Part shown: positions 36,665 through 44,432 of the stretch, in pieces
Layout: each line of letters starts with the position of its first letter
Numbering within the stretch: position 1 is the first letter of the stretch
Assembly: GCA_003854985.1 (NCBI GenBank)
Contig: RQOG01000136.1
Location: forward strand, 1 to 64,000
From: Calditrichota bacterium
Lineage (GTDB): Bacteria; Calditrichota; Calditrichia; Calditrichales; Calditrichaceae
DNA length: 64,000 bases
Direction: 5' to 3'
Position numbers and translations under genes: made by a program
The notes under the pieces: generated by a model
Seen by the model: only the letters and a program-made list of their open reading frames with translations
Database searches by the model: none
What the model was told of the DNA's origin: nothing

Positions 36665-37422
36665 TGAAAGCATATATCATTTTTCTTATTTTATTAATAG
36701 GCTTGATAAATATTTCCTGTAATACGTCTCTGATTAAGAAAAAATCCCCAAAACCTGAACCTACGGCATCTGTCGACAGTGTGTTGTTTTATCAGCAGGA
36801 AGATTTGCCGGACCCATTGATTGATGCCGTTTTAAGTGGTACGGATGAAGATATTACTATTTCCAAAACATTAATCCCGCCGCCTCCGCCAAAACCAAAA
36901 TTCAAACAAATTGAAGGATTCCGTATCCAGGTTTATGCCGGCGCAGATTCTTTAAGCGCTCTTACTGGGATGTATGAACTTAAAAAGCAAACGCAGTATT
37001 CTGTGTATCTCATTTCGGAAAAAGGACTGTATAAATTACAGGTCGGGGATTATGCTTACCGTATTGATGCCGATGCGGCCAGGCAAAAGATGAGAACTGC
37101 GGGCTATGAAGGCGCATGGGTCGTTAAAACGATGATTAATGTGCCTGTTGAACCGGCTGAGCCGGTTTCGTATGAAACGCCATCTGATAATAATATGAAT
37201 AATAAAAAAATAACAATTCAGGTTTTAGCGCTTTCCAGCAAACAGGATGCGGAAATGATGGCAGATGAATTGAAAACCCGTTTCAATATGGTTACTGCTG
37301 TAAAAAGCGCCGGCGATTTGTATAAAGTTTTTGTTGGCGAGTTTTCTACAAAAGAAGAAGCGGAAGCAGCTCTTAAAACGGTTAGAACTAATGGCTTTCC
37401 TGATGCCTGGCTGGTTTATTAA
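36664..37422 (+). CDS. Lipoprotein with two SPOR domains
   Basis: A lipoprotein signal (MKAYIIFLILLIGLINISC) is followed by a Pro-rich linker (PPPPPKPKFKQ) and two SPOR domains: residues about 82-160 (FRIQVYAGADS to GAWVVK) and about 175-252 (ITIQVLALSSKQDAEMMAD to DAWLVY). SPOR domains bind peptidoglycan lacking stem peptides at the division septum. The ATG shares its A with the stop codon of the SpoIID gene (TTAATGA), so the two are tightly coupled. Confidence 0.92.
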   Translation: MKAYIIFLILLIGLINISCNTSLIKKKSPKPEPTASVDSVLFYQQEDLPDPLIDAVLSGTDEDITISKTLIPPPPPKPKFKQIEGFRIQVYAGADSLSALTGMYELKKQTQYSVYLISEKGLYKLQVGDYAYRIDADAARQKMRTAGYEGAWVVKTMINVPVEPAEPVSYETPSDNNMNNKKITIQVLALSSKQDAEMMADELKTRFNMVTAVKSAGDLYKVFVGEFSTKEEAEAALKTVRTNGFPDAWLVY

Positions 37423-37424
37423 TT

Positions 37425-38294
37425 TTACTTTATTTTTTTAAATTTTGGGAACCAGATTTCCGCTAAAATCATACTTAAAACGATTAATATGCCACCGGTC
37501 CATTGAAGACTAGTTAATCTTTCCAGGGAAAAAGCCATAGCAAATAATGCGGCAAATAAAGGTTCCAATGCAAAAATCAGTGCGGTTCTGGCCGGAGTTG
37601 TATGACGCTGCATCGCTGTTTGCATCAGATAAGCGTAAATTGTTCCAAATAAGGCCAGGTATAATAATCCTCCTAAATGTGAGAAGCTAACCATTGAAAA
37701 ATCAAAAGGAGCAGCCATTAAAATAGTCATACTTAAAATACCCGCGGTAGCAACCTGGATTCCTGTTAATAAATAAACATCATGTTTAATGGAAACCATT
37801 CCTGTATAAATGATATGTAAAGCCGCAAAAAACGAGCAAATCAGCACCAGAATATCACCCTGATTCCAATGAGATGGGTCTGCTCCGGTTAACAACAATA
37901 ATCCGGCTAAAGCTAAAAATATTCCAATTATCACATTTAAGGCTGGTTTGGTTTTTAAAAATATAAAACCGATAATAGGCACCAGAATAACCGATAAACC
38001 GGTAATAAAACCTGCATTGGAAGCCGTTGTATGGATTATCCCCTTCATTTGAAAAAAGAAGGTAAAAAACATAAGAAATCCTAAAATTATACTGTCTCTC
38101 AGAACAATGCGATTAATTTTATGATATGATTTTATGATTATAAAATTTAAAATCAAAGCGGCCAATACTAAACGAATAGCCAGATACAGGGAAACAGGTA
38201 TATCAGTCAATATCAGCTTGGAAATGATAAATGTAGTACCCCAGAAAACAGTAATTGACATTAAGCCAAGATCGGCTTTCAACCTTGTCATCAC
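37425..38294 (-). CDS. EamA family (DMT) transporter
   Basis: 289 residues with ten hydrophobic segments in two repeats, each an EamA unit. FWGTTFIISKLIL at the N-terminus and GTIYAYLMQTAMQRHTTPARTALIFALEPLFAALFA near the end are the family signature regions. Probably a drug/metabolite exporter; the substrate is unknown. It converges on the SPOR gene with only 2 bases between stops and no hairpin there. Confidence 0.92.
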   Translation of the reverse strand: MMTRLKADLGLMSITVFWGTTFIISKLILTDIPVSLYLAIRLVLAALILNFIIIKSYHKINRIVLRDSIILGFLMFFTFFFQMKGIIHTTASNAGFITGLSVILVPIIGFIFLKTKPALNVIIGIFLALAGLLLLTGADPSHWNQGDILVLICSFFAALHIIYTGMVSIKHDVYLLTGIQVATAGILSMTILMAAPFDFSMVSFSHLGGLLYLALFGTIYAYLMQTAMQRHTTPARTALIFALEPLFAALFAMAFSLERLTSLQWTGGILIVLSMILAEIWFPKFKKIK

Positions 38295-38343
38295 AATACC
38301 TGTTTAAAGTGTCAGTATACGCATCGTAAGGATATTGTTCAAC

Positions 38344-38372
38344 TTGACTGTAAATTTATTTTTTTGTAACTA
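38344..38372 (+). promoter_or_regulatory. Possible sigma-70 promoter for the YciO-mqnD pair
   Basis: TTGACT at 38344, a 17-base spacer and TAACTA at 38367. The -35 is good and the -10 poor; the predicted start of transcription would be about 18 bases before the ATG at 38397. Confidence 0.35.
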
Positions 38373-38396
38373 TGCCGTTAATTTATCGGGAAAAAT

Positions 38397-39017
38397 ATGA
38401 GCGCGGAAATTCAACAAATATATCTGGATCATCCGCAGCCCCGTCTTGTTAAAAGGGCTGTAGATATAATCATAGGCGGAGGGATAGTAATCTATCCAAC
38501 GGATACCATATATGGATTAGGGGTCGATATATTTAATAAAAATGCCATGAACAGAGTGTTGAGAATTAAACGCGCTTCCCAGCATAAGCTGCTTAGTTTT
38601 GTATGCCCGGATCTTAAGGAACTGTCGCGTTGGGCCATTGTACCGACGTATGCATATAAGATTATGAAAAGAGTGACACCCGGGAAATACACATTTATTC
38701 TCAATGCTACAAGAGAAGTGCCAAAGCTATTGCTACAAAAGCGGAAAACGGTAGGAATAAGAATCCCGGATTCGGTTGTTGTACAAAATTTACTGGCTGA
38801 ACTTGGCAGGCCGTTATTAAGTACAAGCATTCCGCAAGGAACGGATAGCTATTATACCGATCCCGTTGAAATAGCGGATATGTTTAATAATGAAATTGAT
38901 TTAATTCTGGACGCTGGCATCATGTTTAATCAGCCTTCAACCATTGTGGATTTTTCATCAAACGAACCTGTAATTCTGCGGGAAGGTTCCGGTGATCTGA
39001 ATGCTCTGTCTTTTTAA
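38397..39017 (+). CDS. YciO/Sua5/YrdC family protein
   Basis: 206 residues of the YrdC fold: GGGIVIYPTDTIYGLGVD at the nucleotide site, RIKRASQHKLLSFVCPD, RVTPGKYTFILNATREVPK, RKTVGIRIPDS and LLSTSIPQG. The sequence is closer to YciO than to the L-threonylcarbamoyladenylate synthase TsaC/Sua5, from which YciO differs in activity, so a role in tRNA t6A synthesis is possible but not assured. The MqnD-like gene follows after 16 bases. Confidence 0.88.
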   Translation: MSAEIQQIYLDHPQPRLVKRAVDIIIGGGIVIYPTDTIYGLGVDIFNKNAMNRVLRIKRASQHKLLSFVCPDLKELSRWAIVPTYAYKIMKRVTPGKYTFILNATREVPKLLLQKRKTVGIRIPDSVVVQNLLAELGRPLLSTSIPQGTDSYYTDPVEIADMFNNEIDLILDAGIMFNQPSTIVDFSSNEPVILREGSGDLNALSF

Positions 39018-39033
39018 TAATAGTGAGGTATAA

Positions 39034-39864
39034 TTGAAAATAAGAATTGCCCATAGCCCGGATTCTGATGATGCATTTATGTTCTATGCTCTGGCCAATA
39101 ATGTATTTGGTACCGGCGGCCTGGAATTCGAACATATTCTTAAGGATATTGAAACACTTAATAACGAAGCTTTGAAGGGAACCTATGAAGTATCGGCCAT
39201 ATCTATACACGCTTATCCACAGGTTGCCGATAAATATGTTCTTTTGCCGACAGGATCAAGCATGGGCGATCAATATGGTCCGATGATCGTTTCGCAAAAG
39301 ATGATAGGCGAACAGGATTTGGAAAACATAGTTGTTGCAGTGCCTGGCCTGATGACTACCGCTTTTTTAGCCATGCGTTTATACAATCCTAAAATACAAT
39401 TTGAGGTGGTTCCGTTTGACCAGATTATCCCACAAATTAAACAAGGTAAATACCAGGCTGGTCTGATCATTCATGAAGGCCAGTTAACATACGCTGAACA
39501 AGGGCTATATAAAATTATAGATATGGGAAAATGGTGGTATGAAAAAACCAATCTGCCCCTGCCATTAGGCGGCAATGTTATTCGTCGGGACTTAGGCAAA
39601 CCCTTAATGAAAAAAATATCGGATCTGATTAAAAAGAGTATACAATACTCATTGGATAACCGTAAAGACGCGCTGGAATATGCTTTGAAATTTGCAGGAG
39701 AAATGAAGCCGGATTTAGCCGATCAATTTGTTGGTATGTATGTGAATCACTGGACATTGGATTATGGCGAGCACGGCAGAAAAGCTATCCGGATTCTGTT
39801 AGACGAAGGTTACAAACAGGGAATTATCGGGATCAACAAAAAAATTGAATTTCTGGAGCCCTGA
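39034..39864 (+). CDS. MqnD/MqnA-like protein (futalosine-pathway family)
   Basis: 276 residues of the periplasmic-binding-protein-like fold used by the menaquinone enzymes MqnA and MqnD. It opens with IAHSPDSDDAFMFYAL in place of the MqnD-type SPCPND motif, then has YEVSAISIHAYPQVADKYVLLPTGSSMGDQYGPM, QAGLIIHEGQ and LPLPLGGNVIRRDLG in MqnD-like order. The start is TTG with GAGGT upstream. If it acts as MqnD it would release 1,4-dihydroxy-6-naphthoate; no other mqn gene is in the window. The altered first motif leaves open a relative of different function. Confidence 0.8.
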   Translation: MKIRIAHSPDSDDAFMFYALANNVFGTGGLEFEHILKDIETLNNEALKGTYEVSAISIHAYPQVADKYVLLPTGSSMGDQYGPMIVSQKMIGEQDLENIVVAVPGLMTTAFLAMRLYNPKIQFEVVPFDQIIPQIKQGKYQAGLIIHEGQLTYAEQGLYKIIDMGKWWYEKTNLPLPLGGNVIRRDLGKPLMKKISDLIKKSIQYSLDNRKDALEYALKFAGEMKPDLADQFVGMYVNHWTLDYGEHGRKAIRILLDEGYKQGIIGINKKIEFLEP

Positions 39865-39924
39865 TCTTTTTACATAATTATTTTCCTGATGTATGTATCA
39901 GTAGTATTATCCGATCTGCAAAGG

Positions 39925-41826
39925 TTATTTTTTATTCTTTTTATTAATGATAATTTCTTTGGGATGATGATGTTTTTGATCTTCATAAGTTATTTTACCA
40001 TCTAATACAGTTAAATTAACAGGATATTTTTCAGGATGAAAAATAACAAAGAACCAATGCCAGACCAGTATGGCAAGTGTTGCCAGCCAGGCTTCGAAAT
40101 AATGTATAATTTCAAAAGTTTCAAAACTCCATGCTGGAAATAATTTCATAAAAAATTCGGGAAACCATAAAACGAAACCACTGGTGCTCATAATAATAAC
40201 ACCCCAGATTAAAGCCAGATACTCAGCTTTTTCACCATAATCGAATCTGCCGAATTTTGGTCTTTCCCTGCTGATGCCTAAGAAATATTTAAAATTCTGC
40301 CAGAGATGTATAAAATCTTCAAGATTTGGAATAAGCGCTAAAAATTCTTTCCGGCCTTTTTTTGTAAAAATAAAATAAGATAATTGAATTAAAGAAATAG
40401 TAATCATAATAACCGCGGCGATACGATGAATAGTGCTCCGCAAATATTCGGTTAAACCCAGATAATTCAATAATTGCACCCAACTGGCATCCGGGAATTT
40501 TAGAGCAAATCCGGTAATGGCAAGTGTCGAGAAACTAAGAAACATAAATAGATGCTGATAAACTTCGAATGGCAGAAATCGCTGATATCGGAGTTTCGCC
40601 GATTCTGCTTTACGCTTATCCCGGATGTGTTTGGATAGAATCAACAAGTTATGAAACAGCATACCGCCAATTACGAGGATAATCATCCATATATAAAAGT
40701 GTTTAATAATATAAGCTATTGGGTTTCTGGATTCCTGATCCAAAGGGTGAACTTCGATAGCTGCAAATTCTGCGGAGATATTTTTATGACACTGACCGCA
40801 GGTTTGAATCAGGTGACTGGAATGAATACTTGAAAGTGAATCAGCAGCGCCTCGTATGGCATGAATTTCATGACAGCTGGTACAAGTTGCCGCATCAGGC
40901 GATCCACGCAACAACGCCAGCCCGTGATAGCTGCGTGAATATGATTCAAACTGCCTGTGATCAAGTCCAAATCGTTTCATCATCACTTCAGAGGCATGAC
41001 AACTATTACATATTCTGGAAGCGGAATTAAGACGGTTAGTGACAGCATCTTCATCCTCCGGGGAAATTATACTATGCTCGCCATGACAATCATTACATAC
41101 AGGCGATTCATCTCTTCCCCTAAGCACACTTTGCCAATGGATACTCTTGGTGTAATCATTAAGAGCGTTCTGATGACATTTTCCGCATGTTTTTGGCAGG
41201 TTTAATTTGGAAAAAGTTGATCTGGGATTTGTTTTTGTAAGTACTAAATGGTAATCATGACAATCAATGCAGGATGGAGCGTTTAGATCAGGATTATTCC
41301 TCATCACCTGATCATGAACACTGCCATGAAATAATAGGCCCGGACCGTCTCCTCTGATACCTAAATAAGCTAATACATCGGGACGATCGTGGCAATTACC
41401 GCAAGTCTTGGCAATATTTAATTTATGAGTCATGGAAGAACTATCATCGGATGAAAGGATATTATGTGTCCCATGGCAACTGACACATGTGCCCTGCGGT
41501 ACATCCTTTTTTAAAGGAGTAAGACCATGAACACTTTGGCTATATTCTTCCATAACATCTTCGTGGCAATTGGCGCAGTTTACTTTGGGTAATCTGGTTT
41601 CATCAGGATGATCTTCATGAACTTCATGGCAGTCTGTACAGCTAAAACCGCTATGGACAGATTTATCAAAAATACCTTGATCAAAAAAAATCGAAACTTC
41701 TGTTGAGTCATTTATAAACATCGTAAGATCTTTATCTGCATGACAATCTAAGCACAATTCATCCGCATGGGACAAAGCGATAAAAAAAGAAAATATAACA
41801 ATTGTAATTCCTGGTATAAATTTCAT
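39925..41826 (-). CDS. Eleven-heme cytochrome c fused to a cytochrome b membrane domain
   Basis: 633 residues. A signal peptide (MKFIPGITIVIFSFFIALSHA) leads into a periplasmic part of about 370 residues with eleven CxxCH heme-c sites: CLDCH, CTDCH, CANCH, CVSCH, CGNCH, CIDCH, CGKCH, CNDCH, CNSCH, CTSCH and CGQCH. The remainder is a b-type domain of four to five helices with paired His (for example HLFMFLSFSTLAITGF, STIHRIAAVIMI, IIHYFEAWLATLAILVWHWFF), like the b subunits of formate dehydrogenases and NrfH-type quinol oxidases. Most likely it passes electrons between the quinone pool and periplasmic acceptors or donors. GAGGT precedes the ATG, and a sigma-54 promoter lies 40 bases upstream. 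Confidence 0.93.
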   Translation of the reverse strand: MKFIPGITIVIFSFFIALSHADELCLDCHADKDLTMFINDSTEVSIFFDQGIFDKSVHSGFSCTDCHEVHEDHPDETRLPKVNCANCHEDVMEEYSQSVHGLTPLKKDVPQGTCVSCHGTHNILSSDDSSSMTHKLNIAKTCGNCHDRPDVLAYLGIRGDGPGLLFHGSVHDQVMRNNPDLNAPSCIDCHDYHLVLTKTNPRSTFSKLNLPKTCGKCHQNALNDYTKSIHWQSVLRGRDESPVCNDCHGEHSIISPEDEDAVTNRLNSASRICNSCHASEVMMKRFGLDHRQFESYSRSYHGLALLRGSPDAATCTSCHEIHAIRGAADSLSSIHSSHLIQTCGQCHKNISAEFAAIEVHPLDQESRNPIAYIIKHFYIWMIILVIGGMLFHNLLILSKHIRDKRKAESAKLRYQRFLPFEVYQHLFMFLSFSTLAITGFALKFPDASWVQLLNYLGLTEYLRSTIHRIAAVIMITISLIQLSYFIFTKKGRKEFLALIPNLEDFIHLWQNFKYFLGISRERPKFGRFDYGEKAEYLALIWGVIIMSTSGFVLWFPEFFMKLFPAWSFETFEIIHYFEAWLATLAILVWHWFFVIFHPEKYPVNLTVLDGKITYEDQKHHHPKEIIINKKNKK

Positions 41827-41865
41827 ATAAAACCTCGTTCAAAATTAGAGCAAAGTATATATTTT

Positions 41866-41881
41866 GGCAATATTTGTGCCA
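41866..41881 (-). promoter_or_regulatory. Sigma-54 (RpoN) promoter of the multiheme cytochrome gene
   Basis: Read on the minus strand from 41881 the sequence is TGGCACAAATATTGCC: TGGCAC(A), four bases, TTGC, with the obligatory GG-N10-GC spacing. It matches the -24/-12 consensus at every key base. Transcription would start near 41855, about 29 bases before the ATG. The site is also partly palindromic (TGGCA-N7-TGCCA), so an operator is the alternative reading. Confidence 0.75.
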
Positions 41882-42193
41882 TCTTTAATTATGCATTATT
41901 AATAATTCTAATAAAAACACGACCTTTATATTATTTAACTTTTCAAAACAATATGTTCAATTTTGTAATTGTTATGGACCATTCCGTAATTTTACTTTGC
42001 TCTGTTAATATGAAACATTTGGTTTCCCGGTAAAAGGCTGAAACGAAAAATGAAACAATTTTACTATCCTATACACATGCTTTTAAATACTTAAAAATGA
42101 CATAATACATTTAAATTATACTTAATTTTTTCCCACTAATGCAAATTGAAAAGTAAAATATTTATCATGGGTCGGAAAAATCAGAATTAATTT
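41882..42193. other. Long AT-rich control region between the cytochrome and GH57 genes
   Basis: Shared upstream DNA of two divergent units; no gene is supported. It holds the GAAAC-type half-sites and an AAGTAAAAT half-site at 42151-42159 that recurs in the palindrome at 42194. Confidence 0.5.
42012..42026. promoter_or_regulatory. Inverted repeat GAAAC-N5-GTTTC, possible enhancer site
   Basis: A 15-base dyad about 160 bases upstream of the predicted sigma-54 start, a usual distance for an activator site; two more GAAAC half-sites follow within about 40 bases. The short arms make chance possible. Confidence 0.35.
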
Positions 42194-42209
42194 AAGTAAA
42201 ATTTTACTT
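42194..42209. promoter_or_regulatory. Perfect 16-base palindrome overlapping the GH57 -35 box
   Basis: AAGTAAAATTTTACTT, exact on both strands. Its last two bases are the first two of the TTGACA hexamer, so a bound regulator would block the promoter. A matching half-site (AAGTAAAAT) lies 43 bases upstream. The AGTA/TACT arms recall maltose-type TrmB operators in reversed order, but that is only suggestive. Confidence 0.5.
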
Positions 42210-42235
42210 GACAATTAAAACTTAAATGGTATATT
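42208..42235 (+). promoter_or_regulatory. Sigma-70 promoter of the GH57-GH13 operon
   Basis: TTGACA at 42208-42213, a 16-base spacer and TATATT at 42230-42235. Transcription would start near 42242, leaving a leader of about 50 bases. Confidence 0.75.
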
Positions 42236-42245
42236 AGACACCATG

Positions 42246-42258
42246 ATTTGAGTTACTA
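42246..42258 (+). promoter_or_regulatory. Leader element ATTTGAGTTACTA, copy 1
   Basis: Thirteen bases identical to 48253-48265 in the leader of the parvulin/TonB-receptor operon. Here it lies from about +5 to +17 relative to the predicted start. A candidate operator shared by both operons. Confidence 0.5.
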
Positions 42259-42292
42259 TATTTAGCCACCGTTTCTTTTTTCAGGAGAAGCA

Positions 42293-44413
42293 ATGAAAAA
42301 AGTTAATTTTCTCTTTGGAATTCATAATCATCAACCTGTTGGGAATTTTGATTTTGTATTCGAAGAAGCTTATCAAAAATCATATTTACCATTTATAGAA
42401 GCATTGGAAAGACATCCAAAGATAAGGATTGCCATTCATTTCACAGGTATTTTATTAGACTGGATTAAAGAAAAACATCCTAATTATATACCAAGAGTGA
42501 GAGAAATGGTACATAAAAACCAGGTAGAAATACTGACGGGCGGCTTTTATGAACCTATCCTTGCTGTAATTCCGAGAAATGATCGCTTAGGTCAGATTCG
42601 CAAATTAACAAAGATGGTAAAGGAATTATTTGATTATGATGCTATTGGTATGTGGCTGGCAGAACGAATCTGGGAGCCAACGCTTCCAAGTACATTGGCA
42701 GAAGCCGGGATCAAATATACAATTCTTGATGATACGCATTTTAAGTATGCCGGATTAAGAGAAGAGAACCTGCACGGTTATTATATGACAGAAGATTTAG
42801 GTAATGCTGTTGATCTTTTTCCCATAAGTAAACGATTGCGATATGCTATTCCGTTTGAAGATCCTCAGGAAACTATCAATCACCTCGGCTTTTGGGCATC
42901 GGAAGAGGGGAATAATATTGTAGTGTTTGCAGATGACGGCGAAAAATTTGGCGTTTGGCCAAAAACCTATGATCATGTTTATAAAAATGGTTGGCTGGAA
43001 AACTTTCTTACGAAGTTAGAAGAAAATTTAAGCTGGATTAATATTCTTCATTTTAAAGAAACTATTGAATCAATGAAACCGTTGGGTAGAATTTATTTAC
43101 CGACAGCGTCTTATGCGGAAATGGGAGAATGGTCACTATTTTCCAAAGCGTCAGAAGAATTTGTGAATTTTGAACACTATCTAATGGACAATGGAAAATA
43201 CGAAGAAAACAATGTTTTTGTCCGGGGCGGCTTTTGGAGAAATTTTCTTGCAAAGTACCGTGAAGTGAATGATATGCACAAAAAAGTTCTACGTGTAAGT
43301 AAAAAATTATGGACTCTGCCCGATTCCCAAAAAACTAAATCACAGAAAGCATTTGATCATTTGTGGGCGGCTCAATGTAATTGTCCATACTGGCACGGTG
43401 TTTTTGGCGGCATATATCTGAGCCATATACGCGATGCTATATATTCAAATTTAATTGATGCTGAGAAAGAATTGGATAAATTAAATAGATATTCTTTACC
43501 TAACATCGAAATTTTTGATGTTAACATTGATGGGTTTGACGAAGTTTTAGTCGAAACAAAACATATAAACGCTTATTTCGATTCGAAGGCCGGGGGAATT
43601 TTATATGAGCTGGATTATAAACCGCTCTCTAAAAATATTTTAGATACAATGACAAGGAGGCATGAAGCCTATCATAGTAAATTGGACCGTGCAACTGCTC
43701 CGGGGGAGCAATCTGATCATACCGCCAGTATTCATGATCTTGTACTAGCCAAAGAAGCAAATTTAAAAAGCAAACTGCATTATGATTTCTATGACCGCAA
43801 GGCGCTTATTGATCACTTTATTGATCCTGGCGTGACTATAAAGGATTTTTCTGAATCCAGATATACCGAAAAAGGAGATTTTATTAATAAGCTTTATACC
43901 GTGACAAGTTTTAAAAGTGACAAAAAATCAGCAAATGTAGTTTTTAGCCGGTTGGGAAATGTAGATGGCAGGCAAGTTTTACTTTCTAAAGCAATTACGA
44001 TTAATAATGCAGACGGCATTATTGCGATAGACTATCAGTTACAAAATAAATCATCCGAACCGGTTAAATCACGTTTTGGGATAGAGTTTAATTTTGGGTT
44101 ACAGGCAGGTCATGCTGATGACCGTTATTATTACACAAATGGCCCCAGGCTTGATGATAAATATCTGGATAGCGTTGGTGAAATTGAAAATACAAAATTT
44201 ATTGGTCTCCGTGATGATTGGCGTAAATTGGATATTCAATTAACAACGGCTCAAAATGCAACAATCTGGAGATTCCCAATTGAAACTACTTCCCTGTCTG
44301 AGGGAGGGTTTGAGCGCGTATACCAAAGTTCAGTTGTATTAGTCTTTTGGGATTTGAAAATTGAGAAAAACTGGCAAAATAATTTAAAGTTGATATTCTC
44401 CAAAATTGAATAA
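42293..44413 (+). CDS. GH57 4-alpha-glucanotransferase (or alpha-amylase)
   Basis: A cytoplasmic enzyme without signal peptide. All GH57 motifs are present: HNHQPVG, GGFYEP, WLAERIWEP with nucleophile Glu124, and VVFADDGEKFGVWP with acid/base Asp214 or 215. These positions match those known for the Thermococcus litoralis glucanotransferase (E123, D214). A beta-sandwich C-terminal half of the DUF1925/1926 type brings it to 706 residues, near the archaeal enzyme's length. It would transfer alpha-1,4-glucan segments between maltodextrins. CAGGAGAAGC precedes the ATG. The next gene, a GH13 lipoprotein, starts 20 bases after its stop. Confidence 0.93.
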   Translation: MKKVNFLFGIHNHQPVGNFDFVFEEAYQKSYLPFIEALERHPKIRIAIHFTGILLDWIKEKHPNYIPRVREMVHKNQVEILTGGFYEPILAVIPRNDRLGQIRKLTKMVKELFDYDAIGMWLAERIWEPTLPSTLAEAGIKYTILDDTHFKYAGLREENLHGYYMTEDLGNAVDLFPISKRLRYAIPFEDPQETINHLGFWASEEGNNIVVFADDGEKFGVWPKTYDHVYKNGWLENFLTKLEENLSWINILHFKETIESMKPLGRIYLPTASYAEMGEWSLFSKASEEFVNFEHYLMDNGKYEENNVFVRGGFWRNFLAKYREVNDMHKKVLRVSKKLWTLPDSQKTKSQKAFDHLWAAQCNCPYWHGVFGGIYLSHIRDAIYSNLIDAEKELDKLNRYSLPNIEIFDVNIDGFDEVLVETKHINAYFDSKAGGILYELDYKPLSKNILDTMTRRHEAYHSKLDRATAPGEQSDHTASIHDLVLAKEANLKSKLHYDFYDRKALIDHFIDPGVTIKDFSESRYTEKGDFINKLYTVTSFKSDKKSANVVFSRLGNVDGRQVLLSKAITINNADGIIAIDYQLQNKSSEPVKSRFGIEFNFGLQAGHADDRYYYTNGPRLDDKYLDSVGEIENTKFIGLRDDWRKLDIQLTTAQNATIWRFPIETTSLSEGGFERVYQSSVVLVFWDLKIEKNWQNNLKLIFSKIE

Positions 44414-44432
44414 ATGGCACGAAAGTGATTTC

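Noticed and set aside
39885-39905. CTGATG/TATCAG hairpin between the MqnD-like and cytochrome genes
   Set aside because: Only six weak pairs with no T-run on either strand, so not a credible terminator.
44414-44430. TGGCACG before the GH13 gene as a sigma-54 promoter
   Set aside because: The -12 part reads TGAT instead of TTGC, so the required GC is missing.
44406-44432. TTG start of the GH13 lipoprotein within the GH57 gene
   Set aside because: It lacks a ribosome site and would spoil the lipoprotein signal that begins at the ATG 44433.
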